NCBI RefSeq assembly: GCF_003350345.1
Contig: NZ_QNVJ01000053.1
Span: 1-64,000 of the forward strand
Source of the DNA: Alkalilacustris brevis
GTDB taxonomy: Bacteria; Pseudomonadota; Alphaproteobacteria; Rhodobacterales; Rhodobacteraceae
Reading direction: 5' to 3'
Length of the DNA: 64,000 nt
Within the stretch, counting starts at the first letter, position 1; each line of letters opens with the position of its first letter. A program made the position numbers and the translations under genes. The notes under the pieces were generated by a model. It had not been told where the DNA came from. It worked only from the letters and a program-made list of their open reading frames with translations, and ran no database searches. Shown here piece by piece: positions 15,330 to 22,779 of the stretch.

Positions 15330-17510
15330 TTGGAAGTTTCGTCCACCGAGAACCAGTTTCCGACACCCCGGCAGATGATGGCCGTGGCAGCCCAGCTCTA
15401 CCTGCGCCCGCTCGCGTCGATCCTGCTGATCGGCTCGGCCTGGGTCGGGGCGGGGATGTGGATCCTGCTGCTGCAGCAGCCGCTGCTGGCGATCGTGGCT
15501 TTCCTCGCGCTGAGCATTATCGAGATCATCAGCCAGATCATGGCGCGCGGGGACGCCTCGGTCTTTGGTGCCATGACGCGCGCCAACGCGCTGCTGTGTT
15601 CGCTGGCCGCGGCGTTTCTGATGGGTCCGATGAACCTGCCGTTTCTGCTGCAAGTCGTGCTCATGTTCGGCGCGCTGTGCGTGGGCCTCTACTTCACGCT
15701 GATATTTCGACGCCTGCTCAGGAACACCTCGATTCCGCCGGTAATCCTGCCTTACGTCACGCTGGCGGCGATACTCGCCATCCTCATCCCCGATGGCATG
15801 AGCAATGCAACCCACCACTTCGACTGGCCTGCTGTCGAAGTGGTGGGCTTCATCGACCTTCCCCATGCCTTCCTGCAGACCATGGGCGGGTTTCTCTACT
15901 CGCCCTGGATTCTGTCGGGCGCGGTGATCTCTCTGCTGATACTCGCCTGGTCACCGGCCATGTTCCTTGCCGGGATAATCGGCTGGCTGATGGGCGCCCT
16001 GACGTCGATGGGGCTCGTTGCCTCGGGCTTCGGTTCGTATTGGCCACCGGCCTCCTACAATTTCTTCCTTTCCGGTATGGCGCTCGGCGCTGTGTTTTTC
16101 CTGCCGGGCCCGCGCGGCATGGCCATTGCGGCCTTTGCCGGGATGATCTGCGCGCTCATCTCGGCGGTCTTGATGGTCTATGCCGGACCCTCCGGAATTG
16201 CCTACTTCCCCATCCCTTTCGGTCTCACCCTCATCACCGGCATACTTGCACTGGACAACCCGGCCTTTGCACCGGGTGTGCGGCGCAATCTCACCTGGTT
16301 CGAGCGGCCCGAGGACGCCTGGATCAAGGATGCATGGTCGCGCAAGCGCTGGGGAGAGCTGGGCGAGCTGCTGGCGATTCCGCTTGTCGGCCCGGTTGAG
16401 GTGGTTCAGGGATTCGACAGCAGACCCAGCCACCGGGGCCCCTGGAAACACGCCCTGGATTTCCAGCGCCCCCCGTCGGGTGAGAATCGGGAACGCCCCT
16501 CGCTGTTTGGCGAACCCGTTTATTCCCCGGCGGTAGGGGAAGTGGTGGAAATGCGCAACAATGTCGCAGACAACCCGCCGGGCATGGCGAACTATGGCGA
16601 CAATTGGGGCAATTACCTGGTCTTGCGTACGGGTGCCGGCAATCATGTGCTGCTGGCGCATTTCATGCAGGGGTCCATAGCGGTCGCACGGCGACAGTGG
16701 GTCGATTACACGACCTATCTGGGCGTTGTAGGCAATTCCGGGCGCTCGACGGTGCCGCATCTGCACATGCAGGTGCAGAAGAGCAGCGAGCCAGGGGCGC
16801 CGACACAGCATTTCAGCCTTGCTAACTACCACACATTCGGCGGCGAAAATGGCGACACCCGGATATGGCATGCGGCCGGAACACCCCGCGAGGGCGAAAT
16901 CGTTGAGGGTGCAAGAACCAATCCAGCAGTGTACCAACTGATGACCGCAAGCGGGCCTGGACGCTCGATCTTTACGGTGACGACCAAAGGCGAAGTGCCG
17001 GACTTCGCTGCCTCCAATGGCTCGATCATCGTAGAGGCGCACCTGACGGAAGCCGGGAACCTCGTGTACAGCTCCAGCGAGGGTTCGGAGGCCGAACTGA
17101 AACTGGACGCCGACGCAGCGCGTGTGATCCGCATACAGGGCGCGCCCGGAACGGCTATGGTGATGGCAATGATCGCCGCACCATCGGTCCCCTTTTGTGC
17201 TCAACCCGGCTTGCGGTGGACCGATGTTCTGCCTCTGACAGAATTGCAGACAATGCAGTATCTCAGAAAGGTCCTGTCGCCCTTCGAGGTGCAGGTCTTT
17301 GTAGCTTTCGAGTGCGAGTGCCTGGCCGTCCCGGATTCATTCAGCCCAGCGCTGGTCATCCGCTCGCGCCCGCTGAAGCGCTATCCCGGTTTGCCGATCA
17401 GTTGCACGATGACGGTGGAACCCCTGCGCGACCCGGCGCGTATCGTGGCAGAATATCCAAGCGGCACGGTGACCTATTTAAATGCCTCTTTCGAGCCTCG
17501 CAGCATGTAG
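15330..17510 (+). CDS. Urea-transporter-like membrane domain fused to M23 peptidase domain
   Basis: 726 residues. Residues 1-320 form about 10 membrane helices resembling the UT/SLC14 urea transporter fold (SIPPVILPYVTLA and SYNFFLSGMALGAVFFLPGP match its repeated loop positions). Residues about 345-510 are a LytM/M23-like domain with all three zinc motifs: GPWKHALDF, a middle Asp/Gly loop, and VPHLHMQVQ (HxH). A C-terminal beta-rich region of about 200 residues is unrecognised. The start is TTG 15330 with AGGAAA 9 bases upstream; the first in-frame ATG is inside the expected N-terminus. It follows the PLP gene by 42 bases and likely belongs to the operon. Role unknown: channel plus envelope hydrolase or binding module. 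Confidence 0.75.
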   Translation: MEVSSTENQFPTPRQMMAVAAQLYLRPLASILLIGSAWVGAGMWILLLQQPLLAIVAFLALSIIEIISQIMARGDASVFGAMTRANALLCSLAAAFLMGPMNLPFLLQVVLMFGALCVGLYFTLIFRRLLRNTSIPPVILPYVTLAAILAILIPDGMSNATHHFDWPAVEVVGFIDLPHAFLQTMGGFLYSPWILSGAVISLLILAWSPAMFLAGIIGWLMGALTSMGLVASGFGSYWPPASYNFFLSGMALGAVFFLPGPRGMAIAAFAGMICALISAVLMVYAGPSGIAYFPIPFGLTLITGILALDNPAFAPGVRRNLTWFERPEDAWIKDAWSRKRWGELGELLAIPLVGPVEVVQGFDSRPSHRGPWKHALDFQRPPSGENRERPSLFGEPVYSPAVGEVVEMRNNVADNPPGMANYGDNWGNYLVLRTGAGNHVLLAHFMQGSIAVARRQWVDYTTYLGVVGNSGRSTVPHLHMQVQKSSEPGAPTQHFSLANYHTFGGENGDTRIWHAAGTPREGEIVEGARTNPAVYQLMTASGPGRSIFTVTTKGEVPDFAASNGSIIVEAHLTEAGNLVYSSSEGSEAELKLDADAARVIRIQGAPGTAMVMAMIAAPSVPFCAQPGLRWTDVLPLTELQTMQYLRKVLSPFEVQVFVAFECECLAVPDSFSPALVIRSRPLKRYPGLPISCTMTVEPLRDPARIVAEYPSGTVTYLNASFEPRSM
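15811..15847. repeat. Perfect 14-bp inverted repeat inside the UT/M23 gene
   Basis: CCCACCACTTCGAC (15811-15824), a 9-base loop, then its exact complement GTCGAAGTGGTGGG (15834-15847). It lies within codons for the loop THHFDWPAVEVVG of the membrane domain. No T-run follows, so it is not a standard terminator. Confidence 0.8.
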
Positions 17511-17511
17511 A

Positions 17512-17531
17512 CCGCAACAGGAAAACCACCT
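17512..17531 (+). repeat. Direct repeat, right copy
   Basis: CCGCAACAGGAAAACCACCT starts one base after the UT/M23 stop codon and matches the copy at 15308-15326 except for one inserted A. It supplies a ribosome-binding site (AGGAAA) for the 23-residue frame at 17537. Confidence 0.75.
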
Positions 17532-17536
17532 GCGGC

Positions 17537-17608
17537 ATGATCAGGGGTTGGCCCGAGATACAACAAGAGAGGCGAGGCCAGGACAAGCCATGCGAAGGCA
17601 CATGGTAA
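17537..17608 (+). CDS. Candidate 23-residue peptide gene
   Basis: ATG 17537 opens a 23-codon frame starting MIRGWPEIQQERRG and ending in CEGTW. It is preceded by the same AGGAAA-bearing leader as the UT/M23 gene. It is charged, has one Cys and ends in Trp. It could be a precursor peptide for the RRE/ATP-grasp enzymes, or a chance frame attached to a duplicated leader. No homology is recognised, and no signal sequence or double-Gly cleavage site is seen. Confidence 0.2.
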   Translation: MIRGWPEIQQERRGQDKPCEGTW

Positions 17609-17839
17609 AATAACGAAAGGAGAAGTGAAACCGGAATCACCTCATGGCCCGTCTGGAAGCGCGCCACTTCCGGTCAGCCGAACCTGATGATCGGACGCTC
17701 GCTTTATTTCGCGAAAACTGAGCAAGATCAATGCAGCAAAGATATGCTAAACTAATTTGGTGAGCATGGACTCAATTCGGCTCGCGTCTGGCACAGGGGT
17801 GCGGGCAGGTTTTTCACTTGTGCTTCGGGGAATTTTTTC

Positions 17840-19426
17840 ATGTCAAGAATGCCAGGACTTTCCGGAATCGTCATGGGGGCAGCCATGTTGCTGGCTCCTC
17901 TTGGAATCACCGGTGCGGCGAATGCGCAGACGCTTCGCGCCGCCCCGCATGCAAATCTCGAGTTCCTCGATCCCATCTGGACCACGGCCTATATCACGCG
18001 CTCGCACGGGTATCTTGTCTACGACACCTTGTTCGGGATGGACGAGAATTTCGACCCGCAGCCGCAGATGGTGTCGGAATGGAGCGTGTCCGAGGACGGG
18101 CTGTTGTGGAGCTTCACCCTGCGCCCCGATCTGCGCTGGCACGATGGCACCGACGTGACCGCAGCGGATAGCGTGGCCTCGCTGCAGCGCTGGGCGGCGC
18201 GCGATGGCGTGGGGCAGGCGCTGTTTGAACTGGTCGAGGAAATCACCGCCGAAGACGCCACGACTTTCACGATCCAGCTAAGCCATCCTTTCCCGCGGAT
18301 GCTTCATGCGCTGGGCAAGATGTCGTCAAACGTGCCGTTCATCATGCCCGCCCGCATCGCGGCCACGCCGGCCAGCCAGCCTATCACCGACCCCACCGGC
18401 TCTGGCCCGTTCATCTTTGCGCTGGACGAATGGGACCCTGCACGCCGCGCGGTCTATATCCGCAACGACGATTATGTCCCGCGCGACGAACCCACCTCGC
18501 TGACCGCGGGTGCGAAAATACCCTTCATGGAGCGGATCGAGTGGGTGTTTTTCGATACGCATGAAGAGGCGCTTGAGGCAACGCTTGCGGGCGACATCCA
18601 TTTCTTCGAGTCGCCCTCGACCACGGTGACCGACCGTTTCACCGACCAGGAGGTCGCCATCCTCGAGGTGACCGACCCCAGCGGCAATGTCGGCATGGCG
18701 GTTTTCAACCACCTCATAGCGCCGTTCGACAACCCGGATATCCGGCGTGCCGTGCTCATGGCGATGTCGCAGGAAGACTACATGCGCGCCGCGCTCGGCA
18801 ACGAGGATTACTGGCAGACCTGCCGCTCGATCTATCCGTGCGGCACGCCCTATTCGACCGAGACGGACATGACCGGGTTCATGGGCGGCGATGTGGAAAC
18901 CGCGCGCCAGATGCTGGCCGATGCCGGCTATGATGGCACCGCGGTCGTGATCCGGGACCCGGTGGACAGCCCGGTGATCTCGGCCTTTACCGGTGTCACG
19001 CTAGAGCTTTTCGAAGAGCTGGGCATCAATGTCGACCATCAGCCCATGCTCTGGGCCGAGCTAGTCGAAGGCCGCGCCGTCCGCACCAGCGAAGAGGGCG
19101 AGGTGTGGAACATGTTCCACACCTGGTGGATCGCTGATGATCTGAGCGACCCGTTGCGCATCGCCTTTTCAGGGGATCCGGAAACCGGCTGGATCGGCTG
19201 GCCGAACGCCCCGGAGCTTGCGGAGCTGCGCCGCGCCTTCCTACTGGCGGAAACTGACGAGGTTGCCGCCGAGATCGCACAACAGGTTCAGGCCGTGATC
19301 GTGGAGGGCGCGCATTTCGGGATCCTTGGCCAGTTCTTCGAGCCGATCGCCTTCAACGTGGCGATCATGGGTCTGCAGCGACCGATCCAGATGTATTACA
19401 ATCTGGCCATACCGTCCGCGAAGTAA
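17840..19426 (+). CDS. ABC transporter substrate-binding protein, family 5 (peptide/nickel type)
   Basis: 528 residues. A signal peptide (hydrophobic core MGAAMLLAPLGITGAANA, cleavage after ANAQ at about 30) targets it to the periplasm. The SBP_bac_5 fold is clear from LEFLDPIWTTAYITRSHGYL, the strand LLWSFTLRPDLRWHDGT, and DPTGSGPFIF. Length matches DppA/OppA-type proteins. No permease or ATPase genes are adjacent, so it is an orphan binding protein or works with a transporter elsewhere. It lies 330 bases after the UT/M23 gene and ends before a strong terminator. Confidence 0.9.
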   Translation: MSRMPGLSGIVMGAAMLLAPLGITGAANAQTLRAAPHANLEFLDPIWTTAYITRSHGYLVYDTLFGMDENFDPQPQMVSEWSVSEDGLLWSFTLRPDLRWHDGTDVTAADSVASLQRWAARDGVGQALFELVEEITAEDATTFTIQLSHPFPRMLHALGKMSSNVPFIMPARIAATPASQPITDPTGSGPFIFALDEWDPARRAVYIRNDDYVPRDEPTSLTAGAKIPFMERIEWVFFDTHEEALEATLAGDIHFFESPSTTVTDRFTDQEVAILEVTDPSGNVGMAVFNHLIAPFDNPDIRRAVLMAMSQEDYMRAALGNEDYWQTCRSIYPCGTPYSTETDMTGFMGGDVETARQMLADAGYDGTAVVIRDPVDSPVISAFTGVTLELFEELGINVDHQPMLWAELVEGRAVRTSEEGEVWNMFHTWWIADDLSDPLRIAFSGDPETGWIGWPNAPELAELRRAFLLAETDEVAAEIAQQVQAVIVEGAHFGILGQFFEPIAFNVAIMGLQRPIQMYYNLAIPSAK

Positions 19427-19445
19427 AGGCAGGCGACAGAACCGA

Positions 19446-19479
19446 AGGCCGGGCGGCGCAAGCTGCCCGGCCTTTTTTT
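19446..19479 (+). terminator. Rho-independent terminator after the family-5 binding protein
   Basis: AGGCCGGGC (19446-19454) pairs perfectly with GCCCGGCCT (19465-19473), followed by a run of seven T. It starts 20 bases after the stop codon. Confidence 0.9.
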
Positions 19480-19490
19480 GTATTCTCGCC

Positions 19491-19530
19491 GGCTTCGGCG
19501 TGAACCCGCTGGTTTCGGCGTGAACTCGCC
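19491..19530 (+). repeat. Two tandem 20-bp imperfect repeats
   Basis: Units 19491-19510 and 19511-19530 share 17 of 20 bases (core TTCGGCGTGAAC). They lie in the 470-base gap 19427-19892, where apart from the terminator no gene was recognised. Confidence 0.6.
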
Positions 19531-19892
19531 GAATCCTCCCGGATGAAAAACCACCCTGCAATTCCCTTCCCGGCAGAACGGGTTGCGCGCCCAGGGGCGG
19601 GCAGGGGGGCACTGCCGGTTTTCCGAAAAGGCGAAAAACTTCAAGCAGCTACGGGCGCGCGCGCACCCCGTCTGGCGCACGTCAGGAAAGATGAACCCGA
19701 TCGGGCGCAAGCTGCACGAACTGCCAGATACCGGCGCGCGTCACCTCCAAACCCGCATTCGCCTGTGCCACGCAATAGCCGGATTCTTGCCACGGTGTTG
19801 ACTGCTTCTGTTCCATCATGGTGTCTGGGCCCCCTTGTCCGCGCCCCTCGAGGCAATGCGGCAATCCTTCCTGACAGGCATAGGAACAGCAT

Positions 19893-20783
19893 ATGGTCGA
19901 GTACCCCCTCCCCGTTAACCCTCGTACAGCGGCATCTGCCAGGAGCCGCACCATCGCCACGCAGGTATTCGTGGTTCTTGCGATGGTTCTGTCGCTGCTG
20001 GTGGCGAAGCAGGCCAGCGCGCAGGGCGCATCGCAGCAGGTCAGGTTGCAGACCACCGCTTCTGACCGCGCGGTGCTGAACGCCCGCCTGCATCGCCCCA
20101 ATGCGCGCGGGCCGGCGCCCGCCGTGGTCCTTATGCATGGTTGTGGCGGCTGGCAGCCCGAGGTTCTCGCATCTCTGGAAGAATATGCGCGCTTTCTTAG
20201 TGGCAATGGCTTTGTCGTGCTGAACGTCGACAGCTTCGGCACCCGCAATCGGGCCGGGGGGCGAGTTTGCGGCAGCCTTGGCGAGTTGTCCCGCGCCCGC
20301 GATTACCGCACGCATGATGCCTTTGCCGCGCTCCGGTTCCTGCGCCATCAGACCTTTGTCGATGCCGACAACATCTTTCTTGTCGGTCAAAGCAATGGCG
20401 GCAGCGTCGCCTTGATCTCGGCGTTGTCGCGCACTGCCAGCCGCTTCGGCGGCGAGGGATTCCGCGGTGTGGTGGCGCTTTACCCCTGGTGCGGTGCCGC
20501 CGGCGGCACACGGCTTGATCTGCATTCACCGGTGCTAGTTCTGGGCGGCGGGCAGGATAACTGGGTGCCCCCCGATCAGTGCAGGCGTTTTAGTGGCAAT
20601 GGCCAGGAAGTTGCGGTCAAGGTTTACCCGAATGCTGCGCATTCCTATGACCTGAGGATTCCGATTCAGCGATACATGGGTAATCTGATAGGCTACAATC
20701 CGCAGGCGGCTTCTGCCACCCGAACCGAAATGCTGACGTTCTTCCGTCGCCACCTCGCCGATGGCCGGACCGCGGCTCGCTGA
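19893..20783 (+). CDS. Secreted dienelactone-hydrolase-like alpha/beta hydrolase
   Basis: 296 residues. A long N-terminus with a hydrophobic helix (FVVLAMVLSLLVAKQASA) and an AxA-type cleavage site near residue 43 indicates export. The alpha/beta-hydrolase core shows the oxyanion loop MHGCGGW, nucleophile elbow GQSNGG (Ser), acid in GGGQDNW (Asp) and NAAHSYD (His). Family members hydrolyse lactones or esters; the true substrate is unknown. AGGAA lies 7 bases upstream of ATG 19893. It is a single gene between a terminator and the next promoterless gap. Confidence 0.85.
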   Translation: MVEYPLPVNPRTAASARSRTIATQVFVVLAMVLSLLVAKQASAQGASQQVRLQTTASDRAVLNARLHRPNARGPAPAVVLMHGCGGWQPEVLASLEEYARFLSGNGFVVLNVDSFGTRNRAGGRVCGSLGELSRARDYRTHDAFAALRFLRHQTFVDADNIFLVGQSNGGSVALISALSRTASRFGGEGFRGVVALYPWCGAAGGTRLDLHSPVLVLGGGQDNWVPPDQCRRFSGNGQEVAVKVYPNAAHSYDLRIPIQRYMGNLIGYNPQAASATRTEMLTFFRRHLADGRTAAR

Positions 20784-20923
20784 ACGTGCCTTAGTGTGGC
20801 TAACCGGCAACCTATGGCGGCAATCCATCGCGCAATCCGTCGAACAGCGCGTAAGTCAGGGCGCTCGGTGCGGTTCTCTGATAGGGTGACGCAATTGAGA
20901 CCAACTAAGCATCGGAGATGATC

Positions 20924-21610
20924 ATGGTCCACTTGCGCCGCCTCGCCTTATGTTCCGCGTCCGCTCTGATTCTGGGAGGTTTGCCGGCGCTCGGTCAATC
21001 CTTCGAGTTTATCGGCGGGGTGCGTCAGATCGGCTCGAATGACACGCAGGGTTACGGCACCCTGACCTATGGGCCCGGAGGGCTGGAGGCCGATGGTGTG
21101 CGGCTGCGCGTTACAGGCACCGGGTCCAACTCGCATATGTTCACCACGCGGGTCCGCCAGAGGTCGATGGCGCTGACTGGGGGATACTCCTGGAGGGCCG
21201 GGGACGCAGGAAGCTTTGCGCTGATGGCCGGTCCGACCTATGTCAGGCGAACCGAAGGCGGTGTCTCGACCATTGACGAGGTGGGTATACTGGCTTCGGC
21301 CGAATATGCCGGTTTCGTGGGCGAGCGCGGCTTTGCCGTGGCTTATGCCGAATATTCCAGCCCCGATCGGGCGCTGTTCGCGCGTGCCTTCTATTCGCAT
21401 TACACCACCGACCAGTTCGGGATCGGCCCCGATATCAGCTACCTTTCCGAGCCTGATTTCTCCCGCTTGAACCTGGGTGTGCGCGCAAGCTATGTGGTGG
21501 GAGCGACCGTACTCTCCGCGACGGTCGGACATGCGACCACGAAGAACGATCTGGACCCACCGACCAATCGCAGCCCGTTTCTGGAGCTTCAGGTCGCGAC
21601 GCGTTACTAG
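20924..21610 (+). CDS. BcsS-like outer-membrane beta-barrel protein
   Basis: 228 residues from ATG 20924; GGAG six bases upstream favours it over ATG 20918. A signal peptide (LALCSASALILGGLPALG) precedes a mature chain made of alternating short beta strands with aromatic girdles (SMALTGGYSWRAGDAGSFAL, YFARAFYSHYTT-like stretches) and a terminal aromatic (VATRY), the usual signature of an outer-membrane barrel. The general layout resembles cellulose biosynthesis protein BcsS of alphaproteobacteria, but no cellulose synthase genes are nearby. Function unassigned beyond barrel. Confidence 0.6.
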   Translation: MVHLRRLALCSASALILGGLPALGQSFEFIGGVRQIGSNDTQGYGTLTYGPGGLEADGVRLRVTGTGSNSHMFTTRVRQRSMALTGGYSWRAGDAGSFALMAGPTYVRRTEGGVSTIDEVGILASAEYAGFVGERGFAVAYAEYSSPDRALFARAFYSHYTTDQFGIGPDISYLSEPDFSRLNLGVRASYVVGATVLSATVGHATTKNDLDPPTNRSPFLELQVATRY

Positions 21611-22363
21611 GCCGGTGGCCGGCAGCTGCCCGGAAAACAGTTTCTCGGCGGCGTTCGGCGGCAGCGGAACAGCTCAGATTCGGGAAAACGGCAGGGACCG
21701 CCTGCGAGGCGCCTGCCGTCGCCCCCCCGAAATACGCATGACGGTAGGCTGGTGCGGCCGGACAAGGCACAAGATTGTCCGGCCCCAGGCGCGCCCCTTC
21801 CGCCACTTGCCCTCGGATGCGCGTTCTGCCGATCCGGCTACGGCCGGATTTTTGTTTTTCAAAGGGTTATGCGAACGGGGCTGAGCACTGGCCCGGCCGC
21901 CAGGAGGGCCGGGAGCGGTCTCTCGGGGCCTGATGACTGCGCTGCTTTGGTGAGCTTCTCGGCGTCAGCCTTGCTTCCCGTGTCGGTCCCGTTCGTCCGA
22001 CGGCGACCGGGACCGAACCATTTTCGGGTTCAGTCAAACCGCGCGCGGTGACGATACCCTTCGGGCGCAAGCCGGCGACCACCTGCCGCCAGAGGGCGCG
22101 CGCGATGGGTGAGGCAAGAGCCCTAACCGCATGATCCGGCCAGGGCATCCTGCCTGCGACACGGGCTCACCGAGCCCGCGCAACATGCCGTCAGCGAACC
22201 TAATAAAAACAAATGGCAAGTAATAGGAAACGATATTTGTTCGCATCCGGCGCACGGCCTACTGATTGTCGTGATCACCCGGTCGTCCGCTTGGCTGGGG
22301 TGTCCCGGGCGCGCATCGCGTTGGCATCGGGGCTGGCACATGCTGACAAGGGAGGCTCTGGCC
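21611..22363. other. Long intergenic interval, no gene recognised
   Basis: About 750 bases. Only a hairpin terminator (21832-21859) and an AT-rich patch near 22195-22245 stand out. Short frames on both strands have no domains, and none has a good ribosome-binding site. The AT-rich patch is the likely promoter for the downstream ferredoxin/oxygenase operon. Confidence 0.4.
21832..21859 (+). terminator. Hairpin terminator with T-rich tail
   Basis: ATCCGG (21832-21837) pairs with CCGGAT (21844-21849) and is followed by a T-rich run broken by one G. It is 220 bases past the BcsS-like gene and could serve it or a lost gene. Confidence 0.6.
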
Positions 22364-22711
22364 GTGTCGAGAATATATCTGTGCGATTTCGAGGATCTCA
22401 CCCCGGAAGAGCCGCTTCTTGTGGAGGTCGAGGGGCTGGAGCTTGCGGTCATTCGCAAGGGCGACGAGGTCTTTGTTATCGACAACCAGTGCACGCACGG
22501 GCCCGGCTCGCTGTCGGAGGGGGATCTCGATGGTTACACGATCATTTGTGATTTTCACGATGGGGGGTTCGACATCCGAACCGGCGAACCCGTGATTCCG
22601 CCCTGCATGGTGCCCGTGCGCACCTATGAGGTGGAGCGCGACGCGGGCGCGATCATGATCGCGCGCGAGGCAGAAGCGGTGACCTGCGCGCGCAAATTCG
22701 GCAGCGGCTAA
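22364..22711 (+). CDS. Rieske-type [2Fe-2S] ferredoxin
   Basis: 115 residues from GTG 22364, with AAGGGAGG 8 bases upstream. The Rieske cluster ligands are CTHGPGSLSEG and CDFHDGGFD (CxH-17-CxxH), as in dioxygenase ferredoxins (HcaC/BphF type). It carries electrons from a reductase to the terminal oxygenase encoded 68 bases downstream. The cognate reductase is probably the convergent gene at 25683-26681. It heads the ring-hydroxylation operon. Confidence 0.9.
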   Translation: MSRIYLCDFEDLTPEEPLLVEVEGLELAVIRKGDEVFVIDNQCTHGPGSLSEGDLDGYTIICDFHDGGFDIRTGEPVIPPCMVPVRTYEVERDAGAIMIAREAEAVTCARKFGSG

Positions 22712-22779
22712 GCGCTTGACGGACTGAGGATCAAGGGAAGGCAGAACGCTGGCAGCGTTCGGTAAAGGAGAAACAGACG

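Noticed and set aside
17644-17721. 25-codon frame after the UT/M23 gene as a second precursor candidate
   Set aside because: The nearest AAGGAG lies about 20 bases upstream, too far, and the sequence has no precursor-like features.
19491-19530. Tandem 20-bp repeats as a functional iteron
   Set aside because: Only two imperfect units right after a terminator; no replication or partition gene nearby.
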